NCBI GenBank assembly: GCA_040401595.1
Contig: JBBAOE010000009.1
Span: 1-64,000, forward strand
Direction: 5' to 3'
From: RFPW01 sp040401595
GTDB lineage: Bacteria; Pseudomonadota; Gammaproteobacteria; Burkholderiales; Burkholderiaceae_E
DNA length: 64,000 nt
This document shows positions 36,786 through 43,906 of this stretch, one piece after another. The notes under the pieces were generated by a model. It was not told where the DNA came from, did no database searches, and saw only the letters and a list, made by a program, of their open reading frames with translations. Within the stretch, counting starts at the first letter, position 1. Each line of letters begins with the position of its first letter. Position numbers and translations under genes: made by a program.

Positions 36786-36801
36786 CTGTATATTTAACCA
36801 G
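36786..36801. promoter_or_regulatory. LexA (SOS) box upstream of ssb
   Basis: CTGTATATTTAACCAG fits the proteobacterial LexA consensus CTGT-N8-ACAG with one mismatch (CTG-N10-CAG is perfect and the centre is AT-rich). It lies 17 bp before the ssb ATG and on the uvrA side of the divergent gap. Shared SOS control of uvrA and ssb is known in E. coli. Here the box is close to ssb and nearly 300 bp from uvrA. Confidence 0.65.
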
Positions 36802-36818
36802 AACCTTGGGAGGCCATC

Positions 36819-37316
36819 ATGTCATATGCAAAAGTTAGCCTGATTGGAAATTTGGGGCGTGACCCCGAAGTGCGCTTCACCCCGGACGGCCGAGCGCTCG
36901 CCAGTACCAGCATTGCGGTTACCCGTAAAACCAAGGCGGGCGAGGAAACCGACTGGTATCGCATCACTTTCGGTGGAAAGCTTGGTGAAATCGCCGGTGA
37001 GTACCTCAAGAAAGGCCGCCAGGTCTATGTAGAAGGCCGTCTCAAGCTCAACAAGTACACCGATCGGGACGGCGTCGAGCGGCATTCGCTCGATGTCGAC
37101 GCGACCGAGCTGCAGATGCTGGGAACGCGCGAGGGGATGGGTCGCCCGGCCGAAGAGGGCGGCGGATCCTTTGGGGCGCGCGAACAGGGAGCGGGCGGCG
37201 GGCAGCGGGAATCCTCGGCGGGATCCCGGCCGGGCGCCGCCCGTGCACCCGCGGGAGGATCGGGCGGTCGGCCGGGCGGTGGCCTGGGCCCCGAGGACGA
37301 TGACATCCCATTTTGA
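36819..37316 (+). CDS. ssb: Single-stranded DNA-binding protein
   Basis: A 165-residue SSB. The OB fold spans about residues 1-110 (MSYAKVSLIGNLGRDPEVRF, DWYRITFGGKLGEIAGEYLK, GRQVYVEGRLKLNKYTDRDG). A Gly/Arg-rich linker follows, and the acidic tip DDDIPF at the extreme C-terminus binds repair and replication partners. A GGGAGG ribosome binding site precedes the ATG, and a LexA-like box lies just upstream. Confidence 0.97.
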   Translation: MSYAKVSLIGNLGRDPEVRFTPDGRALASTSIAVTRKTKAGEETDWYRITFGGKLGEIAGEYLKKGRQVYVEGRLKLNKYTDRDGVERHSLDVDATELQMLGTREGMGRPAEEGGGSFGAREQGAGGGQRESSAGSRPGAARAPAGGSGGRPGGGLGPEDDDIPF

Positions 37317-37326
37317 GCGATGCGTT

Positions 37327-37365
37327 GGGTTGAGTCGATTGCAGAAGTGCCAATCGGCTCAGCCC
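37327..37365 (+). terminator. Strong hairpin after ssb
   Basis: GGGTTGAGTCGATTG (37327-37341) pairs with CAATCGGCTCAGCCC (37351-37365) over 15 positions, with two G-U wobbles and a 9-nt loop, starting 10 bp after the ssb stop. No T-tract follows, but the stem is long. Probable end of the ssb transcript. Confidence 0.6.
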
Positions 37366-37384
37366 ACCCTGCTGCGCTGAAGCT

Positions 37385-37421
37385 TGATCGGAATAAGCGA
37401 TCAGAAAGATCGGAATGATCT
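37385..37421. promoter_or_regulatory. Paired palindromes upstream of the rubrerythrin gene
   Basis: Two neighbouring imperfect palindromes, TGATCGGAATAAGCGATCA (37385-37403) and AGATCGGAATGATCT (37407-37421), share the core GATCGGAAT. The two cores are 22 bp apart, about two helical turns, so they would lie on the same DNA face. They are 68-104 bp before the rubrerythrin start. This is the layout expected of an operator for a dimeric regulator, but I do not recognise the regulator. Confidence 0.45.
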
Positions 37422-37488
37422 GTTGGCGCGATTGCTATCGGGCTCGGCATGATGCGTTTCACCACAACGCTACATGCAGGAGCTTCTG

Positions 37489-37989
37489 ATGACCACCATA
37501 ACCCCCACGCTCGCCACGCCCTCTGTCACCCTCGCTAATCTCGAATCCGCGTTTGCTGGCGAGTCGATGGCTCACGTCAAGTATCGTTATTTCGCCAGGG
37601 TCGCCCGCGAGGCCGGTGATGAAGAAACGGCCCGCCACTTCGAGGCCACCGCGGATCAGGAAGTGATGCACGCGTTCGGCCACCTCGATCTGCTCTATCC
37701 CAAAGCCAGGTTGACCCCCGCGCGCGCTCTGGAAATCGCGATCGAAGGGGAGACCCATGAGTACACCGAGATGTACCCCAAGTTTCGCCATCTCGCACTC
37801 GAGGAAGGGCAGCAGGCAGCGGTTGCCGAATTTGACGATCAGATCGCCGAATCACGCCAGCACGCCGATGCGTTTCGGGCGCTGCTCGACAAGGCTGCCA
37901 AGCGTTTTGCTGCGTTGGCCCGGGTTGAGGAAAAGCACGCCAATGCCTACAAAACCGTTCTTGCGCGGGTCGAGGCTGCGGCGCACTGA
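37489..37989 (+). CDS. Rubrerythrin (diiron domain only)
   Basis: A 166-residue four-helix ferritin-like protein; start chosen from an AGGAG site 6 bp upstream. Predicted diiron ligands are Glu25 (FAGESMAHVKYRYFA), Glu58 and His61 (DQEVMHAF), Glu88 and Glu91 (EGETHEYTEMYPKF), Glu147 and His150 (EEKH). Rubrerythrins reduce hydrogen peroxide. The C-terminal rubredoxin-like Cys4 domain of classical rubrerythrin is missing, but a separate rubredoxin gene is next, so electrons probably arrive in trans. Confidence 0.92.
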   Translation: MTTITPTLATPSVTLANLESAFAGESMAHVKYRYFARVAREAGDEETARHFEATADQEVMHAFGHLDLLYPKARLTPARALEIAIEGETHEYTEMYPKFRHLALEEGQQAAVAEFDDQIAESRQHADAFRALLDKAAKRFAALARVEEKHANAYKTVLARVEAAAH

Positions 37990-38034
37990 GTGCTGCGGCG
38001 TGCACGCGCGGTCGCGTGCGCATTGTTCGGTCTA

Positions 38035-38061
38035 CGCGCTCGAGGACGCGCCCCTTTTTTT
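38035..38061 (+). terminator. Terminator candidate after rubrerythrin gene
   Basis: A short CGCG/CGCG stem (38035-38038 and 38047-38050) is followed after four C by seven T (38055-38061). A stronger perfect stem GCACGCG-CGGT-CGCGTGC lies just upstream (38002-38019). Together they could partly terminate or attenuate transcription between rubrerythrin and rubredoxin. Confidence 0.4.
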
Positions 38062-38092
38062 CTTAAACACCACGATGAGTCAGGAAATTTTG

Positions 38093-38257
38093 ATGAATAC
38101 GTATCTTTGTATCGTTTGCGGTTTTGTGTATGACGAATCCTCTGGTCGCCCGGAGGAGGGCATCCCGGCTGGTACCCGCTGGGACGCGGTCCCAGCGGAC
38201 TGGGCCTGCCCCGAATGTGGGGTGGCCAAGTCCGATTTCGAGATGGTGGTGATCTAA
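38093..38257 (+). CDS. Rubredoxin
   Basis: A 54-residue protein, MNTYLCIVCGFVYDESSGRP and so on, with the four iron-binding cysteines Cys6, Cys9, Cys39 and Cys42 (CIVCG and CPECG) and the conserved Tyr/Trp/Phe core. It is a one-electron carrier in the cytoplasm. An AGGA site lies 7 bp upstream of this ATG; an in-frame ATG at 38075 is possible but adds residues not seen in the family. The reductase gene begins 3 bp after its stop. Confidence 0.94.
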   Translation: MNTYLCIVCGFVYDESSGRPEEGIPAGTRWDAVPADWACPECGVAKSDFEMVVI

Positions 38258-38260
38258 ACC

Positions 38261-39418
38261 ATGAGCGCCCCTTTGGTCATTGTCGGGACTGGGTTGGCCG
38301 GTTGGACGCTCGCGCGCGAGTTTCGCAAGCTCGACGCCGAGACCCCGATTGTTCTGATCAGCCGCGACGACGGGTCGTTTTACTCGAAGCCGATGCTCTC
38401 CAATGCTCTGGCCGCGGGACGCTCGCCCGCCAGTCTCGTCACGACGCCGGCAGAGGCTGCGGCCGCGGCGATTCAGGCCACCGTCCTCGCGCACCGGGAG
38501 GTCTTGCGCATTGACGCGCAGGCCCACCAAGTGGTCCTCGATGATCGGGTGCTCGGTTATCGCCAGCTGGTCCTCGCCCAGGGCGCCGACCCCATTCGGA
38601 TCGCACTCGCCGGCGATGCGGCGGATGCGGTGCGTTCGGTCAATGATTTGGTCGATTACGGGCACTTTCATGCGGCGCTGACAGCGGGCGCCCATGTCAC
38701 CATTCTCGGTGCCGGGCTGATTGGTTGTGAATTTGCCAATGACCTGATCGCTGCTGGGTACCGTGCAGAGGTCATTGATTTAGCCCCACTGCCCTTGGGC
38801 CGGCTGGTTCCCGAGCCGGCCGGGCGCGCCTTGCGTGATGCGCTGGCTGGCGTTGGGGTCCGGTTCCGATTCGGCACCTCGGCCCGGGGGGTCTATCGGG
38901 ATGGGGGAAGATTTTCGGTTGAACTGGCGCAGGGCGAGCGCCTGTCGACCGATCTCGTCCTGTCAGCGGTGGGTCTGCAGCCCCGCATCGCGCTTGCGGC
39001 GGCCGCGGGCCTGACGGCGGATCGGGGCATCGTTGTCGATCCGGCACTCCGAACGTCGGCGCCTGACGTCTACGCCCTGGGCGATTGCGCACAGGTTCAT
39101 GGCCAGGTTCTGCCCTACGTGTTGCCCCTCATGACAGGCGCACGCGCGCTCGCCAGAAGCTTGACCGGGGTGTTAACGGACGTGGTGTATCCGGTGATGC
39201 CGGTTGCCGTGAAGACGCCCGCTCTCCCCCTGAGCGTGCTCCCGGCACCCGTGGGCATGGAGGGCGACTGGCGCTATGTCGATCAACCCGAGGGCGCTGC
39301 TCCAGGACTTGAAGGCCATTTCAGGGACCGCGAAGGGCGTTTGATGGGATTCGTTCTGGCGGGGGCGGCGACGGCCAGGCGGGCAGCACTCGTTCGCGCA
39401 TTTGGTCAGACCCTCTAG
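38261..39418 (+). CDS. Rubredoxin-NAD(+) reductase
   Basis: The 385-residue FAD-dependent pyridine nucleotide oxidoreductase begins with the FAD-binding LVIVGTGLAGWTLAREFRKL. It has a second Rossmann motif for NAD(P)H (VTILGAGLIGCEFANDL) and the late FAD contact DVYALGDCAQVHG. The fold and length match rubredoxin reductase (as in Pseudomonas and Acinetobacter). Adjacency to rubredoxin (3 bp) and rubrerythrin supports an NAD(P)H-reductase-rubredoxin-rubrerythrin peroxide reduction chain. Confidence 0.9.
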   Translation: MSAPLVIVGTGLAGWTLAREFRKLDAETPIVLISRDDGSFYSKPMLSNALAAGRSPASLVTTPAEAAAAAIQATVLAHREVLRIDAQAHQVVLDDRVLGYRQLVLAQGADPIRIALAGDAADAVRSVNDLVDYGHFHAALTAGAHVTILGAGLIGCEFANDLIAAGYRAEVIDLAPLPLGRLVPEPAGRALRDALAGVGVRFRFGTSARGVYRDGGRFSVELAQGERLSTDLVLSAVGLQPRIALAAAAGLTADRGIVVDPALRTSAPDVYALGDCAQVHGQVLPYVLPLMTGARALARSLTGVLTDVVYPVMPVAVKTPALPLSVLPAPVGMEGDWRYVDQPEGAAPGLEGHFRDREGRLMGFVLAGAATARRAALVRAFGQTL

Positions 39419-39498
39419 ATGCTTTGGATACTCTGCCTCGGAGGTTGGGCGCGGGCGCTATACTTGAGTGTTTTTCGTCGTAGAACCTTCGTCACCCC

Positions 39499-39960
39499 AT
39501 GCCCATCTACGCTTATCTTTGCGACGCTTGTGGACACGAACATGACACCTTGCAGAAGTTGTCAGACCCGGTGCTCACCGTGTGTCCAGTCTGCCATGCC
39601 GAACGCTATCGTCGAAAACTCACGGCGGCCGGGTTTCAGCTGAAAGGGACTGGCTGGTATGTGACCGATTTTCGCGACAATGGCCCCAAAAAATCGGCCG
39701 CTGGTGCGGACAAGGCAGCTGGTGGCGACGCCGCTTCGGCTCCAGGCGATGCCGGCCCAGCGAAATCGCCTGCCGGATCGACCAGTGGGGAGGGCGCATC
39801 GTCGGCCAGCGGCGCCTCCGGCACGGGCGCTTCGGCTGGCGCCGATTCGGGCGCAGCCAAAAGCGCCGCTGGCGCTGGTGGGTCGAGCGGCTCGGGTTCT
39901 GGCGCATCCGCCAGTGCGTCGAGCTCACCCGCCAGCAGTAAACCTGGCACCCCAACCTAG
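39499..39960 (+). CDS. FmdB-family zinc ribbon protein
   Basis: A 153-residue protein whose first 60 residues are the FmdB zinc ribbon: MPIYAYLCDACGHEHDTLQK with CxxC at 8-11 and a second CPVC pair, then FQLKGTGWYVTDFRD. The remaining about 90 residues are a low-complexity Ala/Ser/Gly tail. FmdB proteins are possible regulators; the exact role is unknown. The gene is conserved in front of the DUF502 gene and aspS in this order. Confidence 0.85.
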   Translation: MPIYAYLCDACGHEHDTLQKLSDPVLTVCPVCHAERYRRKLTAAGFQLKGTGWYVTDFRDNGPKKSAAGADKAAGGDAASAPGDAGPAKSPAGSTSGEGASSASGASGTGASAGADSGAAKSAAGAGGSSGSGSGASASASSSPASSKPGTPT

Positions 39961-40004
39961 CGCTGATTTGGCGGTTTCACTTGAACAAACCTGCACCCAC
40001 GCCC

Positions 40005-40625
40005 ATGAATCGTTTGCGTAGCTACCTGGTGACGGGCCTGCTAATTTGGGTGCCACTCGTCATCACGCTGTGGGTCTTGAATCTGATCGTCAGCACCCTC
40101 GACCAAAGTCTCGCCTTGTTGCCCACCAGTTGGCAGCCCGAACGATTTACAGGCCTACGGATTCCCGGCGTCGGTGCCTTACTCACCATTCTGGCGGTTC
40201 TGCTCACCGGGATGTTGACGGCGAATTTTCTCGGGCAACGCCTGGTCCTATTCTGGGAGGCGCTGCTTGCCCGAATCCCGATCGTTCGGACGATCTATTC
40301 CAGCGTCAAGCAGGTGTCGGACACCCTGCTATCGGACAGCGGGCAGGCCTTTCGCAAGGCGCTGCTCGTCCAGTATCCGCGCGTGGGATGCTGGACCATC
40401 GCATTCCAAACCGGCCTGCCAGCGCCGGAGGTCGCTCGTCGGGCGGGCGAAGGGATGGTGTCTGTTTATGTGCCGACGACCCCGAACCCGACCTCTGGTT
40501 TTTTCCTGATGATGCAGATGGATGACGTGATCGAACTTGATATGAGCGTGGATGAAGCGCTCAAGTATGTCGTTTCCATGGGCGTGGTCGCGCCGGGCGT
40601 CAAACCCCCGCCGCGACAGCGCTGA
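40005..40625 (+). CDS. DUF502 membrane protein
   Basis: A 206-residue inner-membrane protein with two N-terminal transmembrane helices (LVTGLLIWVPLVITLWVLNL and IPGVGALLTILAVLLTGMLT). The DUF502 core then includes RIPIVRTIYSSVKQVSDTLL and VPTTPNPTSGFFLMM. ATG 40005 gives the family-like start MNRLRSYLVTGLLIW; a TTG at 39981 is possible. Function unknown; plant homologues have been linked to membrane trafficking. Located between fmdB and aspS. Confidence 0.88.
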   Translation: MNRLRSYLVTGLLIWVPLVITLWVLNLIVSTLDQSLALLPTSWQPERFTGLRIPGVGALLTILAVLLTGMLTANFLGQRLVLFWEALLARIPIVRTIYSSVKQVSDTLLSDSGQAFRKALLVQYPRVGCWTIAFQTGLPAPEVARRAGEGMVSVYVPTTPNPTSGFFLMMQMDDVIELDMSVDEALKYVVSMGVVAPGVKPPPRQR

Positions 40626-40722
40626 ACGCGGGCACGCCGGCTCCAGGTTACCGGCCGGAGCACCTGCGCGCTCAAGATCTGTCACCCCTTCCACGATTGA
40701 TTTTTTTACAAAGTTTTCTGCC

Positions 40723-42555
40723 ATGAGCGCACCGACTTTCGGCCGCACCTGCTATGCCGGCACCGTCTCGGCCGAGCATCTTGACCACACTGTGACGCTG
40801 TTTGGCTGGGTCCAGCGCCGGCGCGATCACGGTGGCGTGATCTTCATCGATCTGCGTGATCGTGAGGGTATTGTTCAGGTGGTCTGTGATCCGGACCGCG
40901 AAGTCGTGTTTGCGAGCGCAGAGCGGATTCGCAACGAATTCTGTTTGCGCATGACCGGCCGCGTCCGTCAGCGTCCGGAGGGCACGACCAATCCGAACTT
41001 GCGCAGCGGCGAAGTCGAGGTCTTGTGCCACGAGCTGGAAATCCTCAATCCATCGGTCACACCGCCATTCCAGCTTGACGATGACAACCTGTCCGAGACC
41101 ACCCGCCTGACCCACCGTGTCCTGGACCTGCGTCGTCCACCGATGCAGCGCAATCTGATCCTGCGCTACCGGGTTGCGATGGAAGTGCGCCGCTACCTCG
41201 ATGCGCAGGGTTTTCTGGATATCGAAACGCCGATGCTCACCAAGAGCACGCCCGAAGGTGCGCGGGACTACCTCGTGCCTTCGCGGGTGCATGCCGGGCA
41301 GTTCTTCGCGCTCCCCCAGTCGCCCCAGCTCTTCAAGCAGTTGCTCATGGTCGCGGGGTTTGATCGCTACTACCAGATCACCAAGTGTTTTCGCGATGAA
41401 GACTTGCGCGCTGACCGCCAGCCGGAATTTACCCAGATCGACTGCGAGACCTCGTTTCTCACCGAGCAGCAGATCCGCGAGTTGTTCGAGGACATGATCC
41501 GGCATGTGTTCGAGAAGGCGATCGGGGTGAGCTTGCCCAAGCCATTCCCGCTGATGGCCTATTCGGAGGCGATCCGGCGCTTTGGGAGCGATAAGCCCGA
41601 CCTGCGGGTCAAGCTCGAACTGACGGATCTCACGGACGCGATGGGCGAGGTGGAGTTCAAGGTCTTTGCTGACGCGGCGCGCATCAAGGGAGGCCGGGTA
41701 GCCGCCCTGCGGGTACCGGGTGGGGCCAAGATCTCGCGCAGCGAGATCGATCAGTATGCGCAGTTCGTGGCGATCTATGGTGCGGCTGGATTGGCCTGGA
41801 TCAAGGTCAACGAAGCAGCCAAGGGTCGCCCCGGGTTGCAGTCTCCCATTGTCAAAAATCTGCATGATGCGGCGATTGCGGCGATTCTCGAACGCACCGG
41901 TGCGCAGGACGGGGATATTGTTTTCTTTGGTGCGGATCGCGAGAAGGTCGTGGCCGATGCGCTCGGTGCCTTGCGCCAGAAAATCGGCCATTCCGAGTTT
42001 GGTCGTGCTCAGGGGCTGCTCGATGCGGCGCCTTGGAAGCCCCTGTGGGTGGTGGATTTCCCGATGTTCGAGCATGACGAGGCCGACGGGCGTTGGGTTG
42101 CCGTACACCATCCTTTCACCGCCCCCAAGGATGGCCACGAGGATCTGATGGAGACGGATCCCGGTGCTTGCATCGCCAAGGCCTACGACATGGTGTTGAA
42201 TGGCTGGGAAATCGGCGGTGGGTCGGTGCGAATCCATCGAGAAGAGGTGCAGAGCAAGGTGTTTCGCGCGCTCAACCTAGAGGCCGAAGAGGCCCGCGCC
42301 AAATTCGGCTTCCTGCTCGATGCCCTGCAGTACGGCGCCCCCCCGCACGGCGGGATTGCATTCGGTCTGGATCGGATCGTGACCATGATGGCGGGTGCTG
42401 AATCGATCCGCGACGTGATTGCCTTTCCGAAAACCCAGCGTGCGCAATGTCTGCTGACCCAGGCACCGAGCCTGGTGGACGAAAAACAGCTGCGCGAGTT
42501 GCACATCCGGGTGCGCGGCGCGAGCCCGGTCGGGCCGTCCGACGCGAGCAGCTGA
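40723..42555 (+). CDS. aspS: Aspartate--tRNA(Asp/Asn) ligase, probably non-discriminating
   Basis: A 610-residue class II synthetase. The N-terminal OB fold includes WVQRRRDHGGVIFIDLRDRE, and the catalytic core has FRDEDLRADRQPEFTQID (motif 2) and GIAFGLDRIVTMMAG (motif 3), plus the bacterial GAD insertion. His36 of the RDHGG loop replaces the Leu of E. coli AspRS; in Pseudomonas aeruginosa this His is a determinant of charging both tRNA-Asp and tRNA-Asn. Transamidation by GatCAB would then be required. A longer upstream frame is not AspRS-like. Confidence 0.96.
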   Translation: MSAPTFGRTCYAGTVSAEHLDHTVTLFGWVQRRRDHGGVIFIDLRDREGIVQVVCDPDREVVFASAERIRNEFCLRMTGRVRQRPEGTTNPNLRSGEVEVLCHELEILNPSVTPPFQLDDDNLSETTRLTHRVLDLRRPPMQRNLILRYRVAMEVRRYLDAQGFLDIETPMLTKSTPEGARDYLVPSRVHAGQFFALPQSPQLFKQLLMVAGFDRYYQITKCFRDEDLRADRQPEFTQIDCETSFLTEQQIRELFEDMIRHVFEKAIGVSLPKPFPLMAYSEAIRRFGSDKPDLRVKLELTDLTDAMGEVEFKVFADAARIKGGRVAALRVPGGAKISRSEIDQYAQFVAIYGAAGLAWIKVNEAAKGRPGLQSPIVKNLHDAAIAAILERTGAQDGDIVFFGADREKVVADALGALRQKIGHSEFGRAQGLLDAAPWKPLWVVDFPMFEHDEADGRWVAVHHPFTAPKDGHEDLMETDPGACIAKAYDMVLNGWEIGGGSVRIHREEVQSKVFRALNLEAEEARAKFGFLLDALQYGAPPHGGIAFGLDRIVTMMAGAESIRDVIAFPKTQRAQCLLTQAPSLVDEKQLRELHIRVRGASPVGPSDASS

Positions 42556-42606
42556 GCATGCGCCGGATCGCCACCGATCGGCCCGTCCCCTGATGCGGCA
42601 TTGCGC

Positions 42607-43074
42607 GTGAGCGGCGCCAAGATCCCGGAGTCCGTGTTGGTCGTGATCCATACGGTCGCGCTCGACGTTCTGATCCTAGAGCGTGCCGACCGGTCGGGTT
42701 TCTGGCAATCGGTGACGGGCAGCAAGGACGCCCTGGACGAGCCGCTGATGGCAACGGCCCGGCGTGAACTGGCGGAAGAGACCGGGTTTGATGCCGATGC
42801 GATCGCCGGTTCCCGGCTGACCGATTGGCGCGAACAACATGATTATGAAATCTATCCGCATTGGCGCCATCGTTATGCCCCGGGGGTGACCCACAACACC
42901 GAGCATGTATTCGGTTTCTGTTTACCATCGACGCGCGCTCCGAGGCTCTCGGCGCGGGAGCATCTGGGCTTTCTCTGGCTGCCCTGGCGCGAGGCCGCGC
43001 AGCGGTGCTTTTCCATGACTAATGTCTCGGCCATCGAATCCTTGCCCAAACGCCTGAACCGCTCTGAACCCTGA
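42607..43074 (+). CDS. nudB: Dihydroneopterin triphosphate diphosphatase (Nudix)
   Basis: A 155-residue Nudix hydrolase. The box is readable as SKDALDEPLMATARRELAEE followed by TGF; one residue is inserted after the usual first Gly. The N-terminal PESVLVVIHT and the FWQSVTGS region match NudB, which removes pyrophosphate in folate synthesis. GTG 42607 is the likely start, with TTG 42601 as an alternative. It lies between aspS and the nuclease gene as in other Burkholderiales. Confidence 0.82.
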   Translation: MSGAKIPESVLVVIHTVALDVLILERADRSGFWQSVTGSKDALDEPLMATARRELAEETGFDADAIAGSRLTDWREQHDYEIYPHWRHRYAPGVTHNTEHVFGFCLPSTRAPRLSAREHLGFLWLPWREAAQRCFSMTNVSAIESLPKRLNRSEP

Positions 43075-43096
43075 TGACTCCCGAGTGAGGGACTCC

Positions 43097-43879
43097 GTGC
43101 GCGCGTTGCGTGTTGCGACCTACAACATTCACAAGGGCGTGGCGGCTGAATTGTTTGGATTTCGGCGGGCGGCGACCCTGCATGAATTGCGCCTGCGTCT
43201 TCATGAACTCGATGCGGACCTGATTTTTCTCCAGGAAGTTCAGGGCCGTCATGACCGTCATGCGCGGCGAATCGCACACTGGCCGAGCGAAAGTCAGGAA
43301 GTCTTTCTCGCGCGCGGCCCCCAGCTGCGACCGATCTTCGAGTCCGCCTATGGGCGCAACGCGAACTACCTCCATGGGCACCATGGCAACGCGCTCCTGT
43401 CGCGCTTCCCGATCCTGCGACGGGATCATCTGGACGTGTCGGACCATGTGCTGGAGCGCCGCGGTATTCTGCATTGCGTGATCGAGATGAATGGGGTGGA
43501 GGTCCACTGTTTTGTGATTCATCTCGGTCTGCTGGGCGCTAGCCGGGAACGTCAAGTGGCCGCGTTAATCGTTTGGATCCGCCAGATCGTTCCGAGCGGG
43601 GGGCCGCTTCTGATTGCGGGGGACTTCAATGACTGGCGCCATCGCTTGAGCGAAACCTTGCGCGTGGAGCTCGACGTGCATGAGTGCTGGGGCACGGCCC
43701 AAGCCGGATCGCGCGCGGCCCGCACCTTTCCCAGCCTGTTTCCGTGGTTGCAGCTGGACCGTATCTATCAGCGCGGGTTTGCGGTCGATCAGGTCAAGGT
43801 TCTTCAGGGCGCGGCCTGGTCGCGGCTTTCTGATCATGCCCCGCTGGTGGCCGATCTGCGGCCCCTGGCGGGGGATTGA
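43097..43879 (+). CDS. Endonuclease/exonuclease/phosphatase family protein
   Basis: A 260-residue protein with the EEP fold: LRVATYNIHKGV (Asn and metal site), LIFLQEVQG (catalytic Glu), GHHGNALLSRFPI, LIAGDFNDWR (Asp/Asn) and the terminal SDHAPLVADL (His). All catalytic positions are present. GTG 43097 follows a GAGGGA site with 4 bp spacing. The substrate could be DNA, a phospholipid or a phosphoester; the pairing with clsB hints at a membrane-lipid role, but this is inference. Confidence 0.86.
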   Translation: MRALRVATYNIHKGVAAELFGFRRAATLHELRLRLHELDADLIFLQEVQGRHDRHARRIAHWPSESQEVFLARGPQLRPIFESAYGRNANYLHGHHGNALLSRFPILRRDHLDVSDHVLERRGILHCVIEMNGVEVHCFVIHLGLLGASRERQVAALIVWIRQIVPSGGPLLIAGDFNDWRHRLSETLRVELDVHECWGTAQAGSRAARTFPSLFPWLQLDRIYQRGFAVDQVKVLQGAAWSRLSDHAPLVADLRPLAGD

Positions 43880-43906
43880 TCGCCGTCTGGGCGAGGTCTG
43901 GGCACC

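Noticed and set aside
39459..39464. TATACT as -10 of an fmdB promoter
   Set aside because: No TTG-type -35 at proper spacing and no extended -10 TG.
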